NCBI RefSeq assembly: GCF_023159225.1
Contig: NC_063167.1
Coordinates: 69,751,798-69,815,797 of the forward strand
Length of the DNA stretch: 64,000 nucleotides
Source: Perognathus longimembris pacificus
Taxonomy: Eukaryota; Chordata; Mammalia; Rodentia; Heteromyidae
Direction of reading: 5' to 3'
This document shows positions 45,086 through 56,968 of this stretch, one piece after another (positions within the stretch are counted from its first letter, which is position 1; every line of letters begins with the position of its first letter). Made by a program: the position numbers and the translations under genes. The notes under the pieces are model-generated. The model made no database searches. It was not told the DNA's origin and was given only the letters and a program-made list of their open reading frames with translations.

Positions 45086-45235
45086 CCTAGCCCAATTAAC
45101 TAAGTTTATTGGAGTCTCCTTTGAATTCAGGATAGTTAATTTATAGAGAAACTGACTTAATTCCTACTAAGTAATCCCACCTTCCATCACTAAGCATGAA
45201 ATCATCTGCAAATAAAATGTATAAAACCTGAGACT

Positions 45236-45455
45236 TGCTGTGCCGGTGGCTTTACACCGGCTAGCTACTCAGGAGGCTGAGATCTGAGGACTGTGGCTCA
45301 AAGCAAGCCCAAGCAGGAAAGGCCATGAGACTCTTTTCTCCAATTAACTACCAGAAAACCAGAAGTGGTAACTAGGCCACAAAGTGATAGGGCACTAGCC
45401 TTGAGAGAAAGAGCTCGGGGACTGAGTCAAGCCCTATGACTGACACACACACCCA
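45236..45455 (+). mobile_element. B1-Geo composite SINE
   Basis: B1 head damaged; Geo shortened before its B box. Confidence 0.72.
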
Positions 45456-45537
45456 AAAAAACAACCTGAGACTGTTACAAATATTACATATTTAAGTATT
45501 ATATATAGATACTGTAGTAAATAATTATTCTAGACAT

Positions 45538-45865
45538 TTTTTTTTCCTGATACCAGGTTTGAACAAGGAACCTAGTACTTGCTCAACTTGCATTCTACCA
45601 GCCAACCTGTGCCTCCTGCCGGCTTTTAGCTGGTTACTTCGGAAATCTAGAATCTCTCAGATTTGTGTATCAGCGCTAGCTTTCAACTGTAATCCTCTGA
45701 TCTTGGCCTCCTGAATAACTAGTGTTACAGGAATCAACTGTAACCTTTTAGTATTCTTAAAGCGTCTTATATTGTTTGTTTTGCTTTTTAGTAGTATTGG
45801 GAATTGAACTCGGGGCCTTGAGCTTTCTGGGCAGGCATTCTACAACTTGAGTAACACCCTAATCC
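45538..45865 (-). mobile_element. Old reversed ID/B1 fragments
   Basis: An ID-like piece at 45538-45620, B1-like 'gatcttggcctcctgaataac' at about 45700, another ID-like piece at 45780-45865. Confidence 0.45.
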
Positions 45866-46256
45866 TTTTGCTTTTGTCTTTTTTCAGACAGGGTCTTGTG
45901 CTTTTACCTAGGCCAATCTCATAATCTTCTTATATTCTTAAAGATTATAAAGCTATAGTTCACAGTGTACTGTCAAATATAGCTATATATTTCTAATACT
46001 TGCTATCATTTAAAAAATATGCCCAAGTATTTAGAATATGGCAGACATTTCTGTAAAATATTAATATACATTTCAATTGATGATATGGGTAGGGTATAGC
46101 CTGCTAGCTTTCTTTAAAATTCGATTTTAAATAATTAAACAATTCAGCCAACAATTTAAGAATCGTCTTCTATTTTTAGAAGAAAAAAGCTACAGAGATG
46201 TATGTGGCCCAAATCAAAATAGTTATCACTTGGTCCTTCACAGAAAGCTACAGAGA

Positions 46257-46497
46257 GGTGGGCACCAGTAGCTCACACCTGTAATCCCAGTTACTCAGGA
46301 GGCTGAGATCAGAGGATTCCAGTTCAAAACCAGCCTAGGCAGGAAAAAAAAAAAATCTCTTAAGAGTCTTCTAATTAACCAGCCAGCAAAAAAGCCAGAA
46401 GTAGAGCTGTGGCTCAAATAGTACAGCACTAGCCTTGAGCAAAAGAGCTCAGGGACAATGCCCAGGACCTGAATTTAAGCCCCAGGACCAAGCAAAA
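46257..46497 (+). mobile_element. B1-Geo composite SINE
   Basis: Well preserved; one 12-A interruption inside the linker. Confidence 0.85.
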
Positions 46498-46612
46498 GGA
46501 TAGGGTGAAGGGGGAAAAGGGAGAGGGAATAAGGGGAAATGGGGAGACAAGGAGAAAGGGAGGCAAGAGGAGAGGGAGACAAAAGACAGGGAAAGGGGGG
46601 GAGAGGAAAGCA
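46498..46612. repeat. Purine-rich low-complexity tract
   Basis: Irregular GGGA/GAGA sequence growing from the SINE tail. Confidence 0.85.
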
Positions 46613-46944
46613 GGCTAGCTAGCTACAGAGATTCTTATCTTAATAGAATGGCACACATCATAAGAGCACACTTTGGCTTGCACATACACATATGAGTTTG
46701 TGCGAGTAAATTTACGTGTCTTTTCTCTTTTTGCAGGGAAGGAGGTAGGTAAAAGCCCCGGGGAGCCTGGAACCATAACCTTGAAAATCCAGGATTCCAC
46801 CGCCACCTGACCATAATACATCTGGGTGGTCATCTGAATCCTGAACTGACAGACTTAGTCTTGAAAAGGGGCAAGAGAGGCCTTATTCCTCCAAACCCAT
46901 TTTTACCAGCTGAACAAAAAAAAGAAAAACCGAGGCTCTGCTCC

Positions 46945-47157
46945 TTTTTGTTTTGTTTTGTTTTTTTGCCAGTCCTCAGCCAGTGCTCAGGGCCTGAGCA
47001 CTGTCCCTGGCTTCTTTTTGCTCAAGGCTAGCACTCTGCCACTTGAGCCACAGCGCCACTTCTGGCAGTTTTCTATATATGTGGTGGTGAGAAATCAAAA
47101 CCAGGGCTTCATGTATATGAGGCAAGCACTCTTGCCACTAGGCCATATTCCCAGCCC
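46945..47157 (-). mobile_element. IDL-Geo SINE
   Basis: Reverse, with a TTTTG-patterned tail. Confidence 0.88.
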
Positions 47158-47610
47158 CCCTAAATTTATTTTAAATGTTTACTATTTAATGTCAATTTAT
47201 ATTTCTGGGTTAAATAAAAGGCTTGTGCTGTGGTAATATATGTGGTAACATATTCTAGAAAGCTTGTACTGAACTTTAGGGAATTTTTCTTCAAGTTCAG
47301 ATAGCAAGATTTTAGGGAAGAATTACATCAAACAGGGATAGTGCAAAGTGTATGATGTGACTGTACACTGTAGAATATAACATACAGAATGCTAAGAATG
47401 CTAAGAAAGGCAATTAAAATTACCAATAGAAGAAAAAAGGGCCTGCAAGAATTAAATAAGAATGATTTAAAAATTGGAAGATGAAAAACACAAGTGTAAC
47501 TCCACTATGATGAAATTACTGAAGATTCCAAAAACAAAGCAACAAAAAACAACAAATGAACAAACTAAGAAGTTTCTGCACAGTGAAGGAAATAAAATAG
47601 ATACCTTCAG

Positions 47611-47823
47611 GGGGCTGGGAATATGGCCTAGTGGCAAGAGTTCTTGCCTCGTATACATGAAGCCCTGGGTTCAATTCCCCAGCACCACATATATAGAAAA
47701 CAGTGCCAGAAGTGGCACTGTGGCTCAAGTGGTAGAGTGCTAGCCTTGAGCAATAAGAAGCCAGGGACAGTGCTCAGGCTCTGAGTCCAAGCTCCAGGAC
47801 TGGACAAAAAAAATAATAATAAT
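47611..47823 (+). mobile_element. IDL-Geo SINE
   Basis: Perfect 15-bp duplication aatagataccttcag at 47596-47610 and 47824-47838; AAT-repeat tail. Confidence 0.93.
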
Positions 47824-47920
47824 AATAGATACCTTCAGAGTGGGAGAAAATATGTGCAAATTAACCAGCTGGCAACGAGTTGGTATTGAGAATAAAGAAC
47901 CTAAACAACTCAACGGCAAG

Positions 47921-48058
47921 GACGAGGAGGAGGAGGAGGAGGAAGAAGGAGGAGGAGGAGGAGGAAGGAGGAGGAAGGAGGAGGAAGGAGGAGGAAGAAG
48001 GAAGAAGGAGGAAGAGGAGGAGAAAGAGGAGGAGGAGAGACAGAAAGACAGACAGACA
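47921..48058. repeat. GGA-rich and GACA repeat tract
   Basis: GGA/GAA triplets for about 115 bases, then four GACA units. Confidence 0.92.
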
Positions 48059-48302
48059 GAATAGACATTTCTTAGGACATATAAATGATCAACAAGTACA
48101 TGAATAAAATGAAATGTTCAGTGTTGCTAATTGAGAAATGCAAATTGAAGCCACAGTGAGTTATCATCTCACTCCAATTAAAATGGCTACTATCAAAAAA
48201 CAAAAGCATATCGATGCTGGTGGGAATGCAGAAAGGAAACTCAGACACCATTAGTGGAAAATCACAATTGTACAGCCACTATAGAAAACAACATAAAAAA
48301 TT

Positions 48303-48430
48303 CTAATAGCTGGGTATGCTGACACATGCCCCAAATCTCAGCATGTGGGAGACTAAAGCAGGAGAGGAAGATCTCACAGGTTCAGGCCAAAATTGTCTAT
48401 AAGTGAACGCTGAACAACAACAAAAAAAGT
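48303..48430 (+). mobile_element. B1-like monomer in the ancient L1
   Basis: 'agctgggtatgctgacacatgcc' head and an A/C tail. Confidence 0.6.
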
Positions 48431-48600
48431 TACAGAACAACACCTAAAAACTAGAATTACTTTACAATCTAGCTATCTACCACTAGGCATGTCTGAAGGG
48501 TTCTGTACCCCCATTTGCTGCAGTGCTATTCCTAATAATCAACACATAGAATCACTCAAGGAGTCCACCAACTGACAAAGAAAACGTGGAAAATGAGAAC

Positions 48601-48800
48601 CAGTGGCTCCCAACGTGGGAGGCTGAGATTGAGAGGAGTGAAGTTTGAGGTCGGCCTGGGCAGAAAAGCTCTCAAGATTTCTTTTCCCATAGGCACAGGC
48701 TGGGCACAGGCAATGATGCCTGAAATAGGTAGACTGAGGCCCAGGTATGCAACCACTTAGCAGAAAGCAAGACCCTGCCTTGAAAATAGACATAACTAAT
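48601..48800 (+). mobile_element. B1-like copy in the ancient L1
   Basis: 'gtgggaggctgagattgag' followed by a rearranged B1 end. Confidence 0.5.
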
Positions 48801-48809
48801 AAGAACTGG

Positions 48810-49050
48810 AGCTGAGAGGCAGTGACTCACACCCGGAATTCTATCTACTCAGGAGGCTGACATAGAGGATCATGGTTCAAAGCCAGCCAGGGCAGGAAAG
48901 TCCATGAGACTCTTATCTCCCAATTAGCCACCAGAAAACTGGAAGTGGTACTGTGGCTCAAAGTGATAGAGTACTAGCCTTGGGCAAAAGAGCTCAGCAA
49001 CAGTGCCTAGGGCCCCAAGTTCAAGCCCCACAACCAACAAAAGAAAACAA
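48810..49050 (+). mobile_element. B1-Geo composite SINE
   Basis: Complete, inserted between L1 segments. Confidence 0.83.
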
Positions 49051-49482
49051 TCCTATCATTTGTGGCAACATGGATAGAATAATAGAATATGATACTAAGT
49101 AAAATAAGAGATACAGAAAGAAAATATTACATGCTCTAACTCATTTGTGGATACTAAAAAAATTAATCTTACAAGAGTGGAAGAGTGGTCACTAGAGACT
49201 AAAAGGGGGTAACAGAGAGAAGACAGAAAGTAGGAAATGAAATACAGATAGATGGGAAATTAAGTTCTGGTATTCACAGCACAGTAGGATAACTTGAGGC
49301 TACATTAATTTATGATATACTCAAAAGAGCTAGAGAGAGTCTGAAAGTTCTCAATGCTTAGAAACGTTTGAAATGGAAATGCCACTCTGAACTAATCAGT
49401 ACATTATTATATACATATACCAAATTATGGTACTGTACCCCACAAATTGAACAAATAAATATAATTAAAAATATATAATAAG

Positions 49483-50165
49483 ACAGGCACTGATGGCTCA
49501 CATCTGTAATCCTAGTGTTGTAAGGAAACTCAAGAAACCACACTTAAGAGGCCTGTGAGTCTTTATTGAAGAGTGGGAGTACTGCTGGTTGACTCGTCTC
49601 AAAGACCAACAGGCACAAATACAGCTAGCATAATGCTTATATAGGCCCAAACCACATAAGATGTGAAGAATTTACCCTAAAAGAAGTGTATAAGCAAGCA
49701 GATAAAACCACTTAAACCTAGTAAAGGTGTTAAAATACAAGGAAAGCAAATCAGATGAGGAATCAATCAGGGGAAATCAAGGGCCAGTTATCCAAGGGAA
49801 GTAAGACTTGTCTGGAGCTTAACAACTCAGGACACATTAGTAGTCCGAAGAATGTCCTCTACTACCTCTAGTTTTTCAGAGTTGTATGGAAAGCCCCCTC
49901 TAGCCAGCAAAACTGGCTATATGGACAAGGCATACTGCTTAGACTCAGTCTCCTTACTTCACTAGCTACTCAGGAGACTGAGATCTGAGGATCCAGGTTC
50001 AAAGACAGCCCAAAGCAGGAACATCCATGAGATTCTATCTCCAATTAACCATCAGAAAATTGGAAGTGACTATGACTAAAGTGGTAGAGCATTAACCTTG
50101 AACAAAAGAGTTCAGGACCACACCCCAGCCCCAAGTTCAAGTCCTACGACCGAAACCGCCCCCTC
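49483..50165 (+). mobile_element. B1-Geo SINE interrupted by a solo LTR
   Basis: B1 head at 49483-49515; the element resumes in register at 49962. Confidence 0.88.
49516..49961 (-). mobile_element. Solo LTR, 446 bp
   Basis: TG...CA ends with 4-bp duplication ctag at 49512-49515 and 49962-49965. Minus-strand TATA-like CCTATATAAG and AATAAA present. The 4-bp duplication suggests class I. It cuts a SINE exactly. Confidence 0.88.
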
Positions 50166-50180
50166 AAAAAATAAATACTA

Positions 50181-50385
50181 CTGGGCTGGGAATATGGCTT
50201 AGCAGTAGACTGCTCGCCTTGCATGCATGAAGCCCTGGGTTCGATTCCTCAGCAACACAAACAGAAAAGGCCAGAAGTGGCACTGTGGCTCAAGTGGTAG
50301 AGTGCTAGCCTCGGGCAAAAAGAAGCCAGGGACAGTGCTCAGGCCCTGAGTTCAAGCCCCAGGACTGGCCAAAAAAAAAAAATAT
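50181..50385 (+). mobile_element. IDL-Geo SINE, oldest type
   Basis: 'atggcttagcagtag' head; followed by a short TA run (50386-50401). Confidence 0.87.
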
Positions 50386-50587
50386 ATATATATATATATA
50401 TTTAGTGGGAAAAATCTTAATTACATAAAGCTATATCTTTAGTTTCCCAGTTTGGTTTACACCAATGCAGAACTATTACGGTATTTGGTTATAGGCTACC
50501 ACCAAACCCAACCATGAATTTAACTACACTCTTACCCTTCTAAATTTAACATTTATACATTCCAAAATACATAAATTTTAGAATGTA

Positions 50588-50652
50588 ACTCTAGGGATGT
50601 AGCTCAGTGTAGATCGCCTAGCATGAATAAGAGCCTAGGTTTAATTCACACA
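50588..50652 (+). mobile_element. ID-like monomer
   Basis: 'gggatgtagctcagtgtag' and 'ctagcatgaataagagcc'. Confidence 0.5.
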
Positions 50653-50714
50653 TACACATGACCTAAGTGCATCTGATATGAAGCTATCTCTATGAATGGG
50701 ATGGGGGGGAGGAT

Positions 50715-51180
50715 TCCCTTACAATCTTTGTTGACCTCAAATTTACACCCTCCTGCTTCCACTTCTAGAATACTGGAATTACACGTGTTACCATGCTTGT
50801 ACCCCAGGTTTTTTCCCCTGTGACCTAATGTGTACAAGGCAGGCAAGCAGTTTGCTAGGGAGCCATTCTTCAGCCCTGTTTTTTGTGGGAGATTTTTCCC
50901 TCCCCCTTGGAGGAGAGACAGTACTTGAGATTTGAACTTAGGTCTTCAATCTTGCAAGGTAGACAATCTTACCACTGAGTCACACCTCTAACCTTTTGGG
51001 TCTTGCTTTCTGCCATGTGATTTCAATCCACCTAAGTTAAGCTTCCCATATAGGATAACAGGTGCCTTGACCAGATCGCATTTGAAAAGAGATCTCACAA
51101 ATTTTTTTGCCCAGGCTAGCCTGAAACCATAGTTCTCCCAAACTCAGTCTCAAAAGAGCAGGCATGAGTCACTGATGTTT
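50715..51180 (-). mobile_element. Old reversed B1 and ID fragments
   Basis: B1-like at 50715-50815 and 51075-51180, ID-like at 50905-50998. Confidence 0.45.
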
Positions 51181-51212
51181 GTAAAGGGAACTTTTAAACT
51201 TAAAAGTAAAAA

Positions 51213-51440
51213 CAAGCCAGGCATCAATGAATCAAACCTATAATCCTAGCTACTCAGGAAGCTAAGTTCTGAGGATATTAGCCAGGCAAGAAAATCCATA
51301 AGACTCTCATTCCCAATTAACCACCAAAAAGCCAGAAATGGAGTTGTGGCTCAAGTGTTAAGTGTTAGCCCTGAGCAAAAAAGCTAGAAAAAACAGTACC
51401 CAGGCTCTGAGTTCAAGACCCAGTACACACACAAACACAC
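51213..51440 (+). mobile_element. B1-Geo composite SINE
   Basis: Complete; ends in a CA tail. Confidence 0.8.
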
Positions 51441-51517
51441 AAAAGTAGAAAAACAGGATGACTGTGGCTCAAATGGTAATTTTCTTGCCTAGTAAATTCA
51501 AACCACATCATTATCTC

Positions 51518-51519
<2 letters not shown>

Positions 51520-51564
<45 letters not shown>
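51520..51564. repeat. CA microsatellite
   Basis: About 22 uninterrupted units. Confidence 0.95.
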
Positions 51565-51566
<2 letters not shown>

Positions 51567-51654
51567 AGCAAAACTTTTTTCATATGTCCACAGAACTATA
51601 ATTGTGAGACTTGGCCATAATCAGAAGGAAAAAATTAGTAGAAACATGTAAATT

Positions 51655-51790
51655 TGTAAGCAGGTGCTGTGATAAACACTTATAATCTCAGCTGGAGAGA
51701 CTGAGGTAGGATGATTTCTTCAAACCAAAAATTCAAGACCAGCCTGAGTTAAGACCACAGTAAGACCATGACTAAAACAAGAACTAAAAT
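51655..51790 (+). mobile_element. B1-like monomer
   Basis: 'gactgaggtaggatgattt' and 'caagaccagcctg'. Confidence 0.6.
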
Positions 51791-51904
51791 TTTTGTTTGT
51801 ACATATGTAGGCATAATTCAACAACCCTAAAAATTAAGATATGCCTAGTATGCTTGTGGACCCCAGCACTGAAAAAATAAGCTATAATTTAAGAAAAATA
51901 GCAG

Positions 51905-52110
51905 GAGCTGGGAATATGGCCTAGTGGCAAGAGAGCTTACCTCGTGTACATGAGGCCCTGGGTTCGATTCCCCAGCACCACATATACAGAAAATGGCCAG
52001 AAGTGGTGCTGTGGCTCAAGTGGCAGAGTAGCCTTGAGCAAAAGGAAGCCAGGGACAGTGCTCAGGCCCTGAGTCCAAGGCCCAGGACTGGCCAAAAAAA
52101 AAAAAAAGAA
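51905..52110 (+). mobile_element. IDL-Geo SINE, recent type
   Basis: Duplication agaaaaatagca on both sides; small deletion in the Geo A-box region. Confidence 0.91.
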
Positions 52111-52200
52111 AGAAAGAAAAATAGCAAAATGACCTAATTTTTAAATATATGTGCAATTATAGTTAAAACTGTTAAAGGTCAAAGACAAGAAAATGCTATG

Positions 52201-52430
52201 AAGCTGGCTCAGACCTGTAATCCTAGCTACACAAAAGGCTGAGATCCAAGTATTGTGGTTCAAAGCCAGCCCAGGCAGGAATATTCATAAGACTCTTACC
52301 ACCGACTACCAGAAAACCAGAAGTAACGCTGTGGCTCGAGTGGTAGTGTTAGCCTTGAGCAAAAAGAAGCCGGGTCAGTGCTCAGGCCCTGAGTTGAAGC
52401 CCCAGGACTGGCAACAACAACAACAAAAAA
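52201..52430 (+). mobile_element. B1-Geo composite SINE
   Basis: Complete; CAA-repeat tail. Confidence 0.8.
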
Positions 52431-52540
52431 GTTTAAAAAATAAAAAAAAAACCCAGGGGCCCCACCCAAGCCATGCACCGAATAGTTCATGCTCCAAGAC
52501 TGGGGGGAGGAGGGGAAAGAGGAGTGGGAAGGGGAGGGGA

Positions 52541-52985
52541 TGCTGGTGGCTCACACCTGTAATCCTAGGTACTCAGGAAACAGATCTGAGGATTGCAGTT
52601 TGAAGCCAGCCCAGGTAGGAAAATCCTTAAGACTTTTATCTCCAATAAACTACCCAAAAAAAACAAAATGACAGGGGCTGGGAATATGGCCTAGTGGCAA
52701 GAGTGCTTGCCTCCTATACATGAAGCCCTGGGTTGGATTCCTCAGCACCATATATATAGAAAATGGCCAGAAGTGGCGTCGTGGCAGAGTGCTAGCCTTG
52801 AGCAAAAAAAAAAAAGAAGCCAGGGAGCCAGGGACAGTGCTCAGGCCCTGAGTCCAAGGCCCAGGACTGGCAAAAAAAAAAAAAAAAAAAAAGGCACTAA
52901 GGCTCAAGTGGTGGAGCACTCACCTTGAGCAGAAGCTTAGAGACAGCATCCAGGACCAGAGTTCAAACCCCAGGACAAGAAGGGA
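52541..52985 (+). mobile_element. B1-Geo SINE interrupted by IDL-Geo
   Basis: B1 and linker at 52541-52674, Geo from 52893; ends in a GGGA tract to 53010. Confidence 0.8.
52675..52892 (+). mobile_element. IDL-Geo SINE nested in B1-Geo
   Basis: Recent type with a deletion at the Geo A box and a duplicated 'agccaggg'. Confidence 0.88.
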
Positions 52986-53257
52986 GGGAGGGAAGGGAGG
53001 GAGGGAAGGGAAAAAATGTTATGAGAAAAAAGAACACATGATGTCCAATGAGGTGAAAACAAGATTTAACTATAAACCTAGCAAAAGGCAACCAGGCAGG
53101 TTACATGCTACAAGGCAACAGTATGATATGATTCAAAGTGGTAGAGGAAATAATTGCCAACCAAAAATTCTGTGGCCATTAGATCTAAACTAGAAAATAA
53201 CCCAAACACCTAGGAATAAACTAGGAAGTAAAAGATTTCTACAACTAAAACCACAAA

Positions 53258-53497
53258 ATATTGGGCACTGGTAGCTTATATTTGTAATCCTAGCTACTCA
53301 AGAGGCTGAGATCTGAGGATCAGTTTGAAGGCAGCCCAGGCAGGGAAGTAAGTGAGACTCTTATCTGCAATAAACTACAGAGAAAAAACCAGAAGTGACA
53401 CTGTGGTTCAAGTAGTAGAGCATTAGCCTGGAGTTAGAAAAATCACAACACCCAGGCCCTGAGTTGAAGCCCCAGGACTGGCAAAAAAAAAAAAAAA
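53258..53497 (+). mobile_element. B1-Geo composite SINE
   Basis: Complete, nested in L1. Confidence 0.83.
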
Positions 53498-53654
53498 GAA
53501 AAAAGAAAGAAAACACAATACACTGAAGAAAGAAGTTGAAAACACTAGATGATGAAAAGCCCTCTTTCATGTTCAAGGACCAGCAGAATATTGTGAAAAC
53601 AGCTACTGAAAGCAATCTCAGCTTCAACACAAGCCCATTAAAATTCCCATGTCA

Positions 53655-53875
53655 GCCGGGTACTAGTGGCTCAGGCCTGTAATGCTAGCTGTTCAAGAAG
53701 CTGAGATGGGAGGATGCCAGGCCACGAAGAAAGTCTGTGAGACTCTTTCTGTCCAATTAAATAAAGAAAACTGCAAGTGGCACTGGCTTAAAGTGGTAGA
53801 GTGCTAGTTTTGAGCAAAAAAGCTCAAGGACAGTGCCCAGGCCCTGTGTTCAACCCCCATGACTGGCCAAAAACA
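53655..53875 (+). mobile_element. B1-Geo composite SINE
   Basis: Starts 'gccgggtactagtggctcag', the most 7SL-like head in the window. Confidence 0.82.
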
Positions 53876-53889
53876 AAACACAAAAACTC

Positions 53890-53957
53890 TAATGTCACTA
53901 GAGATATGGGTCAGCAGTATCCCACCAGCCTTGCAAACCCCCAGCACCACTAATAAA
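53890..53957 (+). mobile_element. ID-like monomer
   Basis: 'gagatatgggtcagcagtatcc' with 'ccccagcaccac' end. Confidence 0.45.
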
Positions 53958-54656
53958 CAAAATCAAAAAAGAACCAATGTCATTCTCCACAGAAAGACAA
54001 ATAAACCCTAAAATGCTTATGAAAGCATAAAAGACTGAACAGCCAAAGCAATCTAGAACAAAAAGAGCAATGCTGAAGTAAAGCTATAGTAAGAAAAAAC
54101 TTGATACTGGCACAAGAAAAGATACAAAGACCAACAGAAGAAATTAGAAGAAATAAATCCACAGCTATAATCTAATTTTCAACAAATGCCAAAAATACAT
54201 GTCTGAAAAAAGCCTCTTCAACAAATAGTGGTGAAGACTAAAACTACAACCCAATCTTGTACTCGTGTACAAAATTAATTCGAAGTAGATCAAAGACCTT
54301 AATGTAAGACCAAAAACCTTGAAATAGTACAGGAAAACAATTATATAGGCAATGTCAACAACTCTCCTAATAGGCCTCCAATTGCTCAGAAAACAGAATT
54401 GAAAAATGGGATTGTAGCAAATTAAAAAGCTTATTCACACATAAAAAAATTACTAGACTGAAAAGACAACCAAAAAAAACAAAAACAAAACTTTGCCAAC
54501 TACTTACTGGGCAAAGGATTAATAACCAAATATACAGAGCTCAAAAACTAAACTACAACACCAAAAAGTAAATCAAGTTACTAATAAATGGCAAATAAAT
54601 ACATAAATATATGTTCAACATTCTTACAAAGGAAATGAAAATAAAAAACATTGAGA

Positions 54657-54925
54657 AAGCTGAGTACCAGTGGCTCATGCTGGTTATCCTAGTTACACAG
54701 GAGGCTGAGATCTGAAAACTGTTGTACAAAGTCAGCTCAGGCAGGAAAGTCCATGAAACTCTTAGCTCCAATTAACCACCAAAAACCCTGAAGTAGAGCT
54801 GTAGCTCAATTGGCAGAGCACTAGCCTTGTGCAAAAAAAAAAAAGAAAACGAAAAAATACTCAGGGATAGAGGGATAGTGTCCAGACCTGAGTTCAATCC
54901 CCAGTACCAGCACCCACAAAGAAAA
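54657..54925 (+). mobile_element. B1-Geo composite SINE
   Basis: Complete, with an extra A-rich insert in Geo. Confidence 0.8.
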
Positions 54926-54937
54926 TAATCATTTGTA

Positions 54938-55130
54938 AACAACTGTATGTGGTGATACACACCTGTAAACCCAGCTACGTAGTAGGCAAAGACAGAGGGT
55001 TCACTGTCAAAGAACTGGGCAAAAGTACAAGACCCAACCTGAAAAATAAAAATAGATGTAAAAAGGGCTGCAGATGTGGCTAGAATGGTAAAGCCCTTAT
55101 TATTAGTTCAAACAGCAGCACCACCTACTT
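54938..55130 (+). mobile_element. B1-like and ID-like fragments
   Basis: B1 at 54938-55050 ('gtgatacacacctgtaaaccc'), ID at 55063-55130. Confidence 0.5.
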
Positions 55131-55199
55131 AAGATATGTAATTAGATATACAGATATAGACAGATAAATATGACAGCAACCATTTACTCTCTGAAAACA

Positions 55200-55802
55200 G
55201 AGCCAGAGTTATAAAGCAAATTAACAATTGTTCATGCAAGAAAATATACTAAATCTTGGCACAAGCAACTAGTCTATGGCACCTAAGCCTCTATCCCTGT
55301 TACCAACTCAGCCTGAAGCAACACTCCAGGTGAGATACCTGAAGACTTCTCTCACCAACTCCAAGTCAAGGACTACAGTACCTCCCCAACAAGACTAGCA
55401 GTGACTCATCTTTTGACTCCAAGAACTAAACTTTCAGTTAGTGTAGCCAGAAAATCAGAAGCTTCTTTTTTTCCTCACACCCTATTCCTAGAGCAAAAAT
55501 TTTATCCAGCTACCACAGGCCAAAAGCTGTTGAGACCAGTCACCTGGATAGTGGGAGATCCATATGAGAACTGGCAGGCCAATGAGAGAGAGGCTGCTGC
55601 CACACCCAATATCCTGCTCTGGTCACCCCAGGAAGTGAGGCTCTGTCTCTCTCCATCTACCACTCAGAGCACAGGCTCAAAGAATTTGCCCAAGGGAAAA
55701 GGAAAGCCAGAACAAAGAGCTTTGAAACCCCTCACAAGGAAACTGACTTTATTCGGAACAGAATGTAGGAAAGTTCAAGCCCAAGGGCACTCTTAAAAAC
55801 AA
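55200..55802. other. Unclassified 0.6-kb segment with a 131-codon open frame
   Basis: Not SINE and not recognisable L1. The plus-strand frame at 55401-55796 has no motif I know. It borders an L1 3' end and may be part of an unrecognised retroelement or an old gene fragment. Confidence 0.3.
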
Positions 55803-55814
55803 GAAAGAGTGGGC

Positions 55815-56585
55815 TGGACCTACTCTATGACCCAGCCATACCACTCCTAGGCATATATCCTGAACAACAGGTCCCAAGATATCAAAAAGACATCTGCACT
55901 TCCATGTTTATCGCTGCACAATTCACAATAGCCAAAATATGGAAACAACCCAGATGCATGGATCCAAAAAATATGGTACCTATACACAATGGAATACTAC
56001 ATAGCGATTAGAAATGGTGAAATATTGGTATTCGCAGGGAAGTGGTCAGAATTTGAACAAATAATGTTGAGCGAGACAAGCCTAGAACACAGAAAACAAA
56101 GGGGCATGATCTCCCTGATATATGACTGTTAAGGTGGGGGGAGGGGAGACAGTAGAGACAAGGTCTGTGAAACCAAAAACTTGTCAAATGGTATTTCCCA
56201 CAGATTTGGGTCAGCGACCCTACACTATGTAACTAAAACCAAACAACTACTCAACATATAAAGGTCAAAAATTGACCTCTCAGTGTATCACAATAGCTCA
56301 AAAGCTATGTATGCATGTTCATATAAGACTACTGTCGACATATTGTCTATTGTCGACATTACATTTAAAGCCCTAGGCGAATTTTCTTCGGCGTAGGCCA
56401 CGTGGCTACTGTATATGTTCTTGGTACATTGTATATTGTATATATGTCTACTGACCTAGGGAAGGGAAAGAAAAACAGGGTGTAAGATATCACAAGAAAC
56501 GTACACACTGTCCTATGTAACTGTACCCTTTTTGCACAACACCTTGTCAAAAAATTTTCTTTAATTAATAAATTACAAAAAAAAA
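55815..56585 (+). mobile_element. L1 3' end, 5'-truncated
   Basis: ORF2 end ('atgacccagccataccactcc', 'tacacaatggaatactacat') and a full 3' UTR to poly-A. Duplication aagagtgggctgg / aaagtgggctgg places the insertion at the first bases of the next IDL-Geo. Confidence 0.87.
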
Positions 56586-56590
56586 ATAAA

Positions 56591-56785
56591 GTGGGCTGGG
56601 AATATGGCCTAATGGCAAGAGTGCTTGCCTTGTATACATGAAGCCCTAGGTTCGATTCCCCAGCACCACATATACAGGAAACAGCCAGAAGTGGCACTGT
56701 GGCTAAGTGGCAAAGTGCTAGCTATGAGCAAAAAGAAGCCAGGGACAGTGCTCAGGCCCTGAGTCCAAGGCCCAGGACTGGCCAT
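56591..56785 (+). mobile_element. IDL-Geo SINE
   Basis: Its tail is a GAAT array (56786-56815) instead of poly-A; its 5' edge was the target of the L1 at 55815. Confidence 0.88.
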
Positions 56786-56908
56786 AAATGAATGAATGAA
56801 TGAATGAATGAATGAGTTAGAAACAAACAAGAGGAAGATGGCAGATCCATGAGAATAACTACACCACAGGCCAATCAGGGTCCAAGAGAGAACCAAGGCA
56901 ATAAATAA

Positions 56909-56968
<60 letters not shown>

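Larger units (their letters stand above)
48060..49480 (+). mobile_element. Ancient L1, ORF2 end and 3' UTR, SINE-riddled
   Basis: L1 text such as 'aaatgcaaattgaagccaca' and 'gtacagccactatagaaaac' at 48060-48300, more at 48430-48600, and an AT-rich 3' UTR at 49055-49480. B1-type SINEs fill the gaps. Confidence 0.75.
53020..54655 (+). mobile_element. Ancient L1 ORF2 region, SINE-riddled
   Basis: L1-type text at 53100-53255, 53500-53640 ('gtccaaggaccagcagaatattgtgaaaac'-like pattern) and 53965-54655 ('agccaaagcaatctagaac', 'acaaatagtggtgaagac'). All frames broken. Confidence 0.7.

Noticed and set aside
47840..48107. Glu/Arg/Gly-rich frames
   Set aside because: Translation of GGA/GAA triplet repeat.
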